Positions 1 through 5,621 of a stretch of 21,221 nt of DNA are shown piece by piece. The notes beneath the pieces are model-generated. The model searched no databases, was not told where the DNA came from, and saw nothing but the letters and a program-made list of their open reading frames with translations. The stretch is from a virus: IMG/VR virus record IMGVR_UViG_3300028925_006839, positions 1-21,221 of that record, one strand, 5' to 3'. Numbering within the stretch: position 1 is the first letter of the stretch; every line of letters starts with the position of its first letter. The position numbers and the translations under genes are program-made.

Positions 1-155
1 GCTGCCTGTTCAGCGAGCCACACCATGCAGCCGACCGTCTTGCCTGACTTCGTAGAAGCCTCGACCACGCTGTAACGCTCATCGCAGAAGATAGCTTCTT
101 CCTGCTTCTTATACAGCCACGGTCGTGTGTAAAGAATTTTAGTCTTGGTTGTCAC
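1..155 (-). CDS. terL: Terminase large subunit, N-terminal fragment (runs off left edge)
   Basis: The first 51 codons of the packaging motor ATPase are present. Translation begins at a GTG that overlaps the TGA stop of the methyltransferase gene (GTGA). Residues 32-40 read EASTKSGKT, an adenine-binding plus Walker A P-loop signature typical of phage TerL N-terminal ATPase domains. The preceding RPWLYKKQEEAIF resembles the stretch before the P-loop in these proteins. TerL cuts concatemeric DNA and pumps it into the prohead with TerS and portal. The Walker B motif and nuclease domain lie outside the window. The position just downstream of a TerS-like gene supports the call. Confidence 0.85.
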   Translation of the reverse strand, partial: MTTKTKILYTRPWLYKKQEEAIFCDERYSVVEASTKSGKTVGCMVWLAEQA

Positions 156-775
156 GATAACGACATTGCTAGTTGTGACATTCGCTTCGCTGCAATCTCG
201 CAGTAGCGTTCTTCCAGTTCGACACCGATTGCTTTGCGGTTCAAGTCTTTCGCTGCTCGTAACGTCGTACCACTTCCCATGAATGGGTCGAGGATTGTTT
301 GGGCATCAGGGAAGAACCCTAAGCACCACTTCATAAGGCTTATTGGCTTTTGAGTAGGGTGTTTTCGTCCTATGTCTGAACGGTTAGCATCGTATACACG
401 CATCACGTTATCTCTGGTAGTCCACGCCAACTCTGCTTCCGACAACGTGAACCCCCTCTCTGGTTTATTCCATATCAACCAGCCGCGAGATATGGGCAAC
501 GGGTAATAGTTCCCACCCCAAACAACTGCATCCTTTCCGAGAGCGACACACTCCATAATTAAATCTATGGAAGGGGCGGCAGAGTCCCAATCGTTACGAA
601 CCGCTTTTTGTGTGTCTGCGTTCCCCCACCCGTGACCTTTTCCTCCGTTCCATATATCACCAATCCCATACGGAGGGTCAGTCAGCACTAGGTCAACCTT
701 GTCCAATGTCGGCAGTACGTCACGGCAGTCAGCGTTGTAGATGGTCACGCTTTCATCTTGGTAATAGGGGTTCAT
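152..775 (-). CDS. DNA methyltransferase, beta-class (probably N6-adenine)
   Basis: A 207-aa stand-alone DNA methyltransferase. The catalytic motif IV DPPYGIG is at residues 33-39 and the S-adenosylmethionine-binding motif DPFMGSGTT at 163-171, preceded by HPTQKP at 139-144. Catalytic motif before AdoMet motif defines the beta class. DPPY favours N6-adenine over N4-cytosine methylation, but the target site cannot be read from sequence. No restriction partner lies beside it. The ATG overlaps the end of the terS stop region (ATGA) and its own stop overlaps the terL GTG, so it is translationally coupled inside the packaging operon. Likely roles are protection against host restriction or marking DNA at packaging. 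Confidence 0.92.
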   Translation of the reverse strand: MNPYYQDESVTIYNADCRDVLPTLDKVDLVLTDPPYGIGDIWNGGKGHGWGNADTQKAVRNDWDSAAPSIDLIMECVALGKDAVVWGGNYYPLPISRGWLIWNKPERGFTLSEAELAWTTRDNVMRVYDANRSDIGRKHPTQKPISLMKWCLGFFPDAQTILDPFMGSGTTLRAAKDLNRKAIGVELEERYCEIAAKRMSQLAMSLS

Positions 776-1140
776 TCATCGTCCTCGTAGTCGCTTACGC
801 TCGGCAGTTCCAAGAAGTTCGCAGGGTTCATTTCAATTGTGAAGTCGCCCGGTACTAACTGCACGACTGGCTTGTTCTTCCAAGCATCGCCGCCTCTGCG
901 CTCCAGCCAGAACATCATCGCTTTCACATCGCCTTCCATTGCTCGGTCGAATAATCGGGTCGCAACCTTCGTATTCGCTTCAGCAGTCGCCGTTGCTAAT
1001 TCTTCTGAATAATGCCGCTCTAATGCTTTCCGCTCGATTCCGACCACTGGTGCAATGTCGGCGTGCGGTATCCCATACGAAGCCATTGCCTTGACGATGG
1101 TGCGCTGCTCGGTTGTTGGCTTATGCGCTGGCGTTGGCAT
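772..1140 (-). CDS. terS: Probable terminase small subunit
   Basis: A 122-aa protein. Residues 8-50 form a helix-turn-helix-like region (TTEQRTIVKAMASYGIPHAD followed by IAPVVGIERKALERHY), of the kind that recognises packaging sites. A helical central part (ATATAEANTKVATRLFDRAM) could drive ring oligomerisation, and the tail is acidic. Length and HTH-plus-helix layout fit small terminases, which recruit TerL to viral DNA. The call rests mainly on this layout and on position, with terL two genes downstream. A GGAG ribosome site precedes the ATG at 1140. Some other small HTH protein is possible but less likely here. Confidence 0.72.
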   Translation of the reverse strand: MPTPAHKPTTEQRTIVKAMASYGIPHADIAPVVGIERKALERHYSEELATATAEANTKVATRLFDRAMEGDVKAMMFWLERRGGDAWKNKPVVQLVPGDFTIEMNPANFLELPSVSDYEDDE

Positions 1141-1204
1141 CTAATCGCTCCGCAGCCAGTTCGTGCGCGAGAGGGTGTTCATCGGTGCTTCCTACTTCTG
1201 CCAT
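1121..1204 (-). CDS. Possible 27-aa leader peptide before terS
   Basis: A very small frame, MAEVGSTDEHPLAHELAAER plus seven residues, begins at 1204 after AAGAGGAACAACA, a good ribosome site resembling the leader motif of the early genes. It ends inside terS, overlapping its start by 20 nt, so it could couple terS translation. A longer in-frame extension to 1354 exists but has no good ribosome site and an unlikely composition. No homology is recognised. It may simply be a translated leader. Confidence 0.4.
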   Translation of the reverse strand: MAEVGSTDEHPLAHELAAERLDANASA

Positions 1205-1391
1205 TGTTGTTCCTCTTGGCTTATTAGATTGGGCGGTTCCTCTAGGTGACAGGCGTACCAAGCCATGAACCCGTCGGAGCGAGAGGAACCACGCCCACGC
1301 TAGAGAATACCACATCGCCGCCGGGTAACTCTCTCTGGTGAGTCTACGGGGCAAGGAAGCAACTTCTGAATCTTTGCGACTTGTCCTATCT

Positions 1392-1495
1392 GTAACTCTA
1401 AATATTTAAATAATAATTGTTGAGTTACTTAAGTTACTGAGTAACTGTTTAAGAGACTTAATATATGGAGTTACATAAGTTACTTAACTAGTTAC
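1392..1495. repeat. AGTTAC/GTAACT hexamer array 1 (AT-rich)
   Basis: Seven hexamers AGTTAC or its complement lie at 1392, 1423, 1432, 1441, 1469, 1478 and 1490, several exactly 9 bp apart. The AT-rich tract AATATTTAAATAATAATT lies inside the array. The right flank is CGCACGCGCACGCG. A matching array lies at 15586-15667, and both share TAACTAGTTAC. This is the main content of the roughly 420-bp gene-free stretch 1205-1626, together with the repeats at 1528-1596 and a terminator. A replication origin or a regulator-binding cluster is possible. Confidence 0.75.
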
Positions 1496-1527
1496 TTAAG
1501 TTTCTACGCACGCGCACGCGAAGCTTG

Positions 1528-1596
1528 ACCCGTGCGGCTACCGTGCAGTTACCCGTGCGGCTTGACCCGTGCGGTTCCGATTGCATACCCGTGCGG
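1528..1596. repeat. ACCCGTGCGG short repeats
   Basis: Four exact copies of ACCCGTGCGG lie at 1528, 1551, 1565 and 1587, with a degenerate copy (TACCGTGCAG) at 1539. Two of the exact copies are preceded by CTTG. The block lies between the early-region terminator and the AGTTAC array. Such clustered direct repeats look like binding sites, for example for TerS (a pac site) or a replication initiator, but no function is shown. Confidence 0.7.
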
Positions 1597-1597
1597 C

Positions 1598-1626
1598 AAA
1601 AGAAAACCCCGACATTTCTGCCGGGG
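1598..1626 (-). terminator. Rho-independent terminator ending the early region
   Basis: On the minus strand CCCCG and CGGGG arms (with an A-C mismatch, then two more pairs around a GAAA loop) are followed by TTTTCTTTT. It lies about 65 nt after the gene ending at 1690 and separates the early region from the packaging genes. Confidence 0.8.
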
Positions 1627-1684
1627 CTAACTCAGATCGTGGGCATATTTTTCAGCATGTGCCAGACCGTATTTATTAGAGCAT
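1627..1684 (-). pseudogene. Possible frameshifted 18-codon mini-gene
   Basis: The last codons of the 1690-2229 gene form the early-gene start motif (CGAAAAGGAACTGACC), followed by ATG CTC TAA. Removing one T after CTC would give MLNKYGLAHAEKYAHDLS and a TAG at the edge of the terminator. As written it is a two-codon frame. It may be a decayed gene, a sequencing or assembly indel, or chance. The same codons also follow the TGA of the upstream gene in its own frame. Confidence 0.3.
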
Positions 1685-1689
1685 GATGG

Positions 1690-2229
1690 TCAGTTCCTTT
1701 TCGGGTTATTTACCCACTCTTGGATTGGTTCGATGATGAAGATTCGCACCATTTCTTCTATGTGAGACAGTCCGAAATAATTATCGAAGTGTGCTTGCAG
1801 TTCGATTTGCATTGCGTCGGTGTCAACGTCGCCTTCAGCCAAATCCACTTCAGTTAGTAAGCGTTCGGTGTCGGCTTTCAGAACCTTTGCGCCTTGCATC
1901 GGCTCACGGTTGTATCGGTCATATTTGCAACCAGCCATAAAGTCCAATTGCTTTTCCACCATGCTCTTGTCGGTCATATCTGCCGCAAGTGTGACGGTGA
2001 AGCCGAAAGACTTGAACCGCTCGACTGCGTTACTGACTCGGAACGACGGCATGAACACGTTCCAGCGGTTTACATCAAAAAGTTCAATTCGGTCGCCCAT
2101 ACTTGCGTTGTATCCCCTGCGCTCAACCCAGCCTTTCATATCCTCAACAGCATCGTTGCCGTTGCCTAGTTCTGAGAAATCCGCTTTCGGAAGCGTTACG
2201 TGGAATGTTTCCATTATTGCTGATGCCAT
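1690..2229 (-). CDS. Hypothetical protein, 179 aa
   Basis: The start ATG at 2229 follows GAAAAGGAACCACAGAT, the early-gene start motif. The protein is acidic, has no membrane segment or clear motif, and is probably a soluble alpha/beta protein (for example ETFHVTLPKADFSEL, NRWNVFMPSFRVSNAVERFK). It is the last gene of the transcription unit starting at the promoter near 2585 and is preceded by RNA element copy A. The gene end doubles as a start motif for a tiny downstream frame. No family is recognised. Confidence 0.85.
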   Translation of the reverse strand: MASAIMETFHVTLPKADFSELGNGNDAVEDMKGWVERRGYNASMGDRIELFDVNRWNVFMPSFRVSNAVERFKSFGFTVTLAADMTDKSMVEKQLDFMAGCKYDRYNREPMQGAKVLKADTERLLTEVDLAEGDVDTDAMQIELQAHFDNYFGLSHIEEMVRIFIIEPIQEWVNNPKRN

Positions 2230-2254
2230 ATCTGTGGTTCCTTTTCTAGTGCCT

Positions 2255-2323
2255 AGAGCCGTTTGGTTCTTTAACCCTTTAGCCCCTGCTCAGTATTCTG
2301 GCAGGGGCGGTTGGGCTATATGT
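2255..2323 (-). promoter_or_regulatory. Intercistronic RNA element, copy A
   Basis: Coding-strand order: ACATATAG, AACC, P1 (GCCCCUGC/GCAGGGGC with inner CAG/CUG and a bulged A), UAAAGGGUUAA, P2 (AGAACC/GGCUCU, one mismatch, AAAC loop), then the start motif of the 2229 gene. It fills the gap after the stop at 2332. Confidence 0.8.
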
Positions 2324-2331
2324 CAGTGTGG

Positions 2332-2514
2332 TTAGCTGACTAAAGCAGGTTGCTCACTGAAAGGCTTGACGGTTGTAACTGTTAGCCAGTCCCGCCTCAA
2401 CGTCACTTGCATGGCGAAGTCAATCTCATCTTTACGCTCGATAAAATCTACGTCCCACGGAGCGCACCAGTAGTCGATGCCGTTGATAACGTATGCTCGG
2501 TCGCTGAATCCCAT
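2332..2514 (-). CDS. Hypothetical protein, 60 aa
   Basis: A short acidic frame (MGFSDRAYVINGIDYWCAPW...) starts at 2514 after GAAAAGGAACCGACCAA. It is the first gene after the promoter at 2558-2585 and is followed by RNA element copy A. Aromatic residues are clustered at 14-23. No domain is recognised. Start motif, promoter and spacing make it a real gene despite its size. Confidence 0.75.
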   Translation of the reverse strand: MGFSDRAYVINGIDYWCAPWDVDFIERKDEIDFAMQVTLRRDWLTVTTVKPFSEQPALVS

Positions 2515-2557
2515 TTGGTCGGTTCCTTTTCGGTCGGTCGCTAACTGCGATATATCT

Positions 2558-2585
2558 ATTATCTACACATAAAAGCTATTGTCAA
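2558..2585 (-). promoter_or_regulatory. Sigma70-type promoter
   Basis: TTGACA (2585-2580), 16 bp, GATAAT (2563-2558) on the minus strand, upstream of the 2514 gene. The leader contains ATATCGCAGTTAGC (2553-2540), also found in the leader of the 4208 gene. Confidence 0.8.
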
Positions 2586-2602
2586 TACTAATTACTTCCT
2601 GA

Positions 2603-2830
2603 TTAGTTGCCGATGTAAAGTTCGTCGTAATCTTCGTAGTAAGCAGCAAGACCGTATTCGTAATCGTCTGTGAAGTGTCCGTTGCCGTCCCAGTCCTCTT
2701 TGTCAGCCCACTCAGCTACAAGTTCCCTAGCAACGTTTTTACTTATTTTTACGTTGCCCTGTACGCCGCCGCCGAGTGCGACTCCGACGTATATCTTGCT
2801 GGCTTTGTTGATTGCTGTGCTGAGTTTCAT
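2603..2830 (-). CDS. Hypothetical acidic protein, 75 aa
   Basis: The ATG at 2830 follows AAAAGGAACCAAGACC. The N-terminal half is basic and glycine-rich (KASKIYVGVALGGGVQGNVK), while the C-terminal half is strongly acidic and tyrosine-rich (DDYEYGLAAYYEDYDELYIG), a charge layout seen in small phage proteins that bind host factors. That role is inference. It is second in a unit with the 2885-3106 gene, separated by a GCAA-capped hairpin, and its stop lies 17 nt before the next -35. Confidence 0.75.
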   Translation of the reverse strand: MKLSTAINKASKIYVGVALGGGVQGNVKISKNVARELVAEWADKEDWDGNGHFTDDYEYGLAAYYEDYDELYIGN

Positions 2831-2852
2831 GGTCTTGGTTCCTTTTAGTTCT

Positions 2853-2868
2853 GGCGGGTTGCCCCGCC
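2853..2868 (-). promoter_or_regulatory. GNRA-type hairpin in intercistronic leader
   Basis: On the minus strand GGCGGG, loop GCAA, CCCGCC: six G-C pairs closed by a GNRA tetraloop, 12 nt before the start motif of the 2830 gene. It occupies the place filled by the RNA element in other gaps but lacks ACATACA and GGGUUAA, so it is a different or reduced structure. Confidence 0.65.
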
Positions 2869-2884
2869 GGTGATGGGTGGTGAG

Positions 2885-3106
2885 TTAGTTGGTCGCTGTC
2901 ATAATGGCTGCACATTCTTCGCACCATTCTGGAACGACTGCGTGGTACTCAGCAAGTTTGCGGGTTTCGTGTCCAACAAGACTGCCGTGAGTGTCGCAGA
3001 GCGTGTACCAGTTCTGGTCATCGTCCATCCATATCTTGCTGCGGTTGTCTACTACTACGATTTGCGAGCCTGTGATTCGGTTCTTTTTTGATGTGACTTC
3101 GAGCAT
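2885..3106 (-). CDS. Small zinc-binding-type protein, 73 aa
   Basis: The start at 3106 follows AAAGGGAACCGACGACC. The C-terminal half reads WYTLCDTHGSLVGHETRKLA, then a stretch ending WCEEC. The arrangement C-x2-H ... C-x2-C suggests one structural zinc site. Small proteins with this WYT.C..HG...H.TR..A...W C..C pattern are, from memory, common in actinobacterial phages, with no assigned function. It is headed by its own promoter (3151-3179) and a palindrome that could be an operator. Confidence 0.75.
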   Translation of the reverse strand: MLEVTSKKNRITGSQIVVVDNRSKIWMDDDQNWYTLCDTHGSLVGHETRKLAEYHAVVPEWCEECAAIMTATN

Positions 3107-3132
3107 GGTCGTCGGTTCCCTTTAGTGCTTGT

Positions 3133-3151
3133 TTCGTTCCTGTGGAACGAA
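3133..3151. promoter_or_regulatory. Perfect palindrome, candidate operator or leader hairpin
   Basis: TTCGTTCC TGT GGAACGAA, eight-base arms, directly downstream of the -10 of the promoter for the 3106 gene. It could bind a dimeric repressor or fold in the leader RNA. Confidence 0.6.
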
Positions 3152-3179
3152 TGGTAAGCGCGTATGTGGCTATTGTCAA
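3151..3179 (-). promoter_or_regulatory. Sigma70-type promoter
   Basis: TTGACA (3179-3174), 17 bp, TACCAT (3156-3151) on the minus strand, upstream of the 3106 gene and just after the weak terminator of the preceding unit. Confidence 0.72.
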
Positions 3180-3194
3180 CAGCAATATTGAACT

Positions 3195-3212
3195 GCGGGA
3201 GCCTATCCCCGC
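3195..3212 (-). terminator. Weak terminator-like hairpin
   Basis: GCGGG/CCCGC arms around GATAGGCT on the minus strand, 16 nt after the stop of the 3228-4208 gene. The following sequence is only modestly U-rich (AGTTCAATATT), so termination is uncertain. Confidence 0.4.
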
Positions 3213-3227
3213 GAAAGGCTTGGTTGA

Positions 3228-4208
3228 CTAACTACTAAAATCCTTTTGGATATGTCGAAGAACTTTGGCATATTTCTTTCGGTCAGCTTCGGTAGTGACC
3301 AACTTTGCTTTGGTCGGTCGCTTGCCGAAGGCGAACTTCGGGTCATCGTCGCTTGGTGTAACCGTCGCTGTTAGCGTTACGGTCTTGCCTGTCAACATCT
3401 GGTTAGTTCCCATGATGCTGTTCGGTACTGTGACCCATAGCTTCCAGCCAGCTTCGGTCTTGACTACCATCTTCAAAGTCGAGCCGTACATTGTCTCTTG
3501 AGACTTTACCGATAGAATCTCGCCAGTGACCGTTACCTTGCCCGTAGGCGCATCGGCAGCCGTTTCAGCTTCGGTTGCCCATACTGCTTCGCGCTCGGCT
3601 CGCTCTGCGTCACGCTCGATTGTCTTTAGAACCGCTGCAAGCTGTCGCTCGGTAATTTCACCCTTGCGGTCGAAGCGTCGCATTACGTCTTGAACGAATG
3701 AGTTGGTCGAGTCGTAACCCGCTGCCAGTCCGGGGTTCTCTTTGAGTGCGGTGTTCTTGCGTTCCATGCTTCGGGTCGCTGCCGCTTTTGCTTTGGCTTC
3801 TTCACGTAACTGCTTGAAGTCGAAGGCGGTTACATTATCGAAGCGGTTATCTAGGCAATCTTCGCCGATAACGATGAGTGACTTTTCCGAGTCATTGGTC
3901 ATGAGTGCGCCGTACTTCAATCGCTGTCCACAGTGGGCGCATTGGTGAGCGTGTACGCTGTCCCGCTCGTTACCGTTACCGTTGGTAATAATGTCGGTTG
4001 ACCAGCCGTGGGATTCAAGTGCTTCGGTTTCGATTGCGAAGGGCGAAGGCTCCATGTGGCTGTGTTCAATCCAGATGCTAGGCGGGACAAACTCAACAGA
4101 GTCGATAATCTTTACCAACTTGGAAAGCTGGAATACTCCAAACAGTTCGTATGCCTGTGGGTCGAAGTTCTCTGCGCTCGGTCGGTGTATGTCTGTTCGT
4201 GTGGTCAT
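3228..4208 (-). CDS. Zinc-motif protein with C-terminal OB-like domain, 326 aa
   Basis: The largest protein of the small-gene region, transcribed alone from the promoter at 4252-4280. Residues 88-118 carry HQCAHCGQRLKYG ... VIGEDC, a C-x2-C plus distal C pattern seen in many actinophage hypothetical proteins. The middle part (135-215) is helical and highly charged. Residues 222-305 (TGKVTVTGEILSVKSQETMY and onward) have the alternating pattern of an OB-like beta barrel and end basic. Zinc plus OB architecture suggests nucleic-acid binding. This is inference from composition, not a family match. The start ATG follows GAAAAGGAACTAAGACC. Confidence 0.8.
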   Translation of the reverse strand: MTTRTDIHRPSAENFDPQAYELFGVFQLSKLVKIIDSVEFVPPSIWIEHSHMEPSPFAIETEALESHGWSTDIITNGNGNERDSVHAHQCAHCGQRLKYGALMTNDSEKSLIVIGEDCLDNRFDNVTAFDFKQLREEAKAKAAATRSMERKNTALKENPGLAAGYDSTNSFVQDVMRRFDRKGEITERQLAAVLKTIERDAERAEREAVWATEAETAADAPTGKVTVTGEILSVKSQETMYGSTLKMVVKTEAGWKLWVTVPNSIMGTNQMLTGKTVTLTATVTPSDDDPKFAFGKRPTKAKLVTTEADRKKYAKVLRHIQKDFSS

Positions 4209-4251
4209 GGTCTTAGTTCCTTTTCGGTCGGGGGCTAACTGCGATATGAAT

Positions 4252-4280
4252 ATAGTCTAGAACTCAATACCTATTGTCAA
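4252..4280 (-). promoter_or_regulatory. Sigma70-type promoter
   Basis: TTGACA (4280-4275), 17 bp, then a poor -10 GACTAT (4257-4252) on the minus strand. The leader shares ATATCGCAGTTAGC (4247-4234) with the 2514 gene, suggesting common control of the two units. Confidence 0.65.
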
Positions 4281-4318
4281 TACTTTTAGCATATCAATTT
4301 AGTCTATTAAATAAAGTT

Positions 4319-4346
4319 GCCCCGGTAGCGACCAAACTACCGGGGC
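4319..4346 (-). terminator. Strong terminator hairpin
   Basis: GCCCCGGTAG/CTACCGGGGC, ten perfect pairs with an 8-nt loop, followed on the minus strand by AACTTTATTTAA. It ends the unit whose last gene stops at 4397. Confidence 0.75.
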
Positions 4347-4357
4347 GAAAAGGAACC
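4347..4357. other. Anti-SAS sequence beside terminator
   Basis: The plus strand reads GAAAAGGAACC, so the minus-strand transcript carries GGUUCCUUUUC, the exact complement of the start motif used by the early genes, directly before the terminator hairpin. A second case lies at 15471-15480. Confidence 0.6.
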
Positions 4358-4396
4358 TGCTGCCGTTCACCTGTGGTTACTAGGCAGCAAGAAAAT

Positions 4397-4639
4397 CTAA
4401 GGTTCCATTCGTGCGTGCTTGCTCCATATCAGCTTCGGGTTGATGAACGCACCTGTCGCCATAGCGTAGATGAAGTTGCCCTCGCCTTTGCATAGCTTCC
4501 ATGCGGTGCGATTGTCGAACTGGTTCTGGTATTCGATTATGTGCGTGTATCCCTCGCTGCCACCGTGGTCTTTTCTTTCCTCAATACCGTTAGCTGCGAT
4601 AACTGCATCAACTATCGCTTTGTCATCAATGCTGGTCAT
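4397..4639 (-). CDS. Hypothetical protein, 80 aa
   Basis: The start at 4639 overlaps the stop of the preceding gene (ATGA) and has a GGAG site inside that gene. The protein (MTSIDDKAIVDAVIAANGIE...) looks soluble, with a helical N-terminus and an aromatic-rich centre. No motif or family is recognised. It is the last gene of the three-gene overlapping set 5195-4397, before a strong terminator. Confidence 0.75.
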   Translation of the reverse strand: MTSIDDKAIVDAVIAANGIEERKDHGGSEGYTHIIEYQNQFDNRTAWKLCKGEGNFIYAMATGAFINPKLIWSKHARMEP

Positions 4640-4875
4640 ATCGAGGACTCCAATGCTGCTGCTACTTCATCGTATTGAGCCTTCAACTGCTCATAGTGTG
4701 CCGCTACCACTTCATATTGAGCCTTCAACTGCTCATAGGTCGGTCGGTCGCAACGCTCGGCATGGTTACTTGGGCAAGTGCAGTCGATATGCCCCTCTCG
4801 ATACGGTTGGGCGCATACGGTGCATACGTCCATTTCAATCGTTCCATTAGTCATCACCCATTTACTGCTGCTCAT
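4636..4875 (-). CDS. Zinc-motif and coiled-coil protein, 79 aa
   Basis: I place the start at 4875, where TAATG joins it to the upstream stop and AGGTGAAGTA supplies the ribosome site; an ATG at 4911 is less likely. Residues 18-35 hold C-x2-C and C-x-C (CTVCAQPYREGHIDCTC), then another Cys. The rest is a coiled coil built on a 14-residue repeat, YEQLKAQY.VVAAH/YEQLKAQYDEVAAA. The adjacent gene carries the same two modules in the opposite order. Confidence 0.75.
   Translation of the reverse strand: MSSSKWVMTNGTIEMDVCTVCAQPYREGHIDCTCPSNHAERCDRPTYEQLKAQYEVVAAHYEQLKAQYDEVAAALESSI
4673..4738. repeat. In-frame tandem repeat, 42-nt period
   Basis: A 24-nt sequence ending CTTCAACTGCTCATAG occurs exactly at 4673-4696 and 4715-4738. 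It encodes the duplicated YEQLKAQY heptad pair of the coiled-coil protein, and the period of 14 codons keeps the helix register. Confidence 0.85.
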
Positions 4876-5195
4876 TACTTCACCTGCTCCAGTGCTGCTC
4901 GTACTTTGCAATCGTTAGCGTGGTCATATTCTTCACAGACCAAGCATGTTTGTGTACCACGGTTGCTTTCCACAGCTTCCAACGCTGCTACTAGGGCATC
5001 GTGTTGAGCCTTCAGTTTGTCAACAGTGTCCAATGTGTGGTCTATGCGTCGTGCTTCGCTACGTAACGCAGTCACGTACCCCTGTGCATATTTGTTCTGC
5101 AACAGTTTTACGGTTCCTTTGCTATCAATAAGTGTGCTGCGAACAACGGCAAAATCTTTGTCGCTCCCTTGCAGCAGTTGTGTTGCTTCGGTCAT
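4875..5195 (-). CDS. Coiled-coil and zinc-motif protein, 106 aa
   Basis: The start at 5195 follows ATAAAGGAACCGACCGAA. A helical N-terminal half leads into VDKLKAQHDALVAALEAVES, related in sequence and phase to the repeat of the next gene. It is followed by CLVCEEYDHANDC, a C-x2-C-x8-C zinc-type motif. It is first in a three-gene translationally coupled set and preceded by RNA element copy B. No family is recognised; pairing with the next gene product through the coils is plausible. Confidence 0.78.
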   Translation of the reverse strand: MTEATQLLQGSDKDFAVVRSTLIDSKGTVKLLQNKYAQGYVTALRSEARRIDHTLDTVDKLKAQHDALVAALEAVESNRGTQTCLVCEEYDHANDCKVRAALEQVK

Positions 5196-5217
5196 TTCGG
5201 TCGGTTCCTTTATCTTG

Positions 5218-5285
5218 CAGGATTGTCCCTGTTAACCCTTTAGCCCCTGCTCAGTTCGACTGGCAGGGGCGGTTGGGTTGTATGT
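5218..5285 (-). promoter_or_regulatory. Intercistronic RNA element, copy B
   Basis: ACATACA, AACC, P1 GCCCCUGC/GCAGGGGC with inner CAGU/ACUG and bulged A, UAAAGGGUUAA, P2 CAGGG/UCCUG (one G-U pair, ACAA loop), then the start motif of the 5195 gene. Confidence 0.82.
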
Positions 5286-5294
5286 GGGCGGTGG

Positions 5295-5522
5295 TTATTC
5301 GACTCCTGAGTCCATCGCCATTATTCGAATGTCGAGTGCTTCTTGAATATCCAAGCCCTTGAATAGTTGCGTGCTGAATATCTCATTAACTGCTTCGGCT
5401 GCTTCCTTGACCGGCTGCGTGATGATTGGAGCATCTTGCAGTCGAGGAGAGTTTGCTAATTTGCTAGCTGCGTCAACAAGGTTTCTGAGAACTACGATTT
5501 CGGTTGTTGTTAGGTCGGTCAT
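5295..5522 (-). CDS. Hypothetical helical protein, 75 aa
   Basis: The start at 5522 follows GAAAAGGAACTGACCGAA. The sequence (MTDLTTTEIVVLRNLVDAAS...) is mostly helix-forming and acidic, ending AMDSGVE. No motif is recognised. It sits between RNA element copies C and B, which mark both of its borders as intercistronic. Confidence 0.72.
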   Translation of the reverse strand: MTDLTTTEIVVLRNLVDAASKLANSPRLQDAPIITQPVKEAAEAVNEIFSTQLFKGLDIQEALDIRIMAMDSGVE

Positions 5523-5545
5523 TTCGGTCAGTTCCTTTTCTTATG

Positions 5546-5612
5546 CAGGAAAGTTCCTGTTAACCCTTTAGCCCCTGCTCAGTCAGGCTGGCAGGGGCGG
5601 TTGGGTGTATGT
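5546..5612 (-). promoter_or_regulatory. Intercistronic RNA element, copy C
   Basis: ACATACA, AACC, P1 GCCCCUGC/GCAGGGGC with inner CAG/CUG and bulged A, UAAAGGGUUAA, P2 CAGGA/UCCUG with ACUU loop, then the start motif of the 5522 gene. Confidence 0.82.
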
Positions 5613-5621
5613 GGCTATTGA

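Noticed and set aside
1205-1354. Extended 77-codon version of the frame before terS
   Set aside because: The extension has no ribosome site, low-complexity Trp/Arg-rich composition and a second overlapping frame of similar quality; only the last 27 codons have a start signal.
2255-2323. Known self-cleaving ribozyme (twister, hammerhead, pistol)
   Set aside because: The conserved core sequences of these classes as I remember them are not present; a new ribozyme cannot be excluded but nothing shows cleavage.
2739-2927. 62-codon Arg/Gln-rich minus-strand frame
   Set aside because: It overlaps two better genes and the leader hairpin between them, with composition typical of an off-frame translation.
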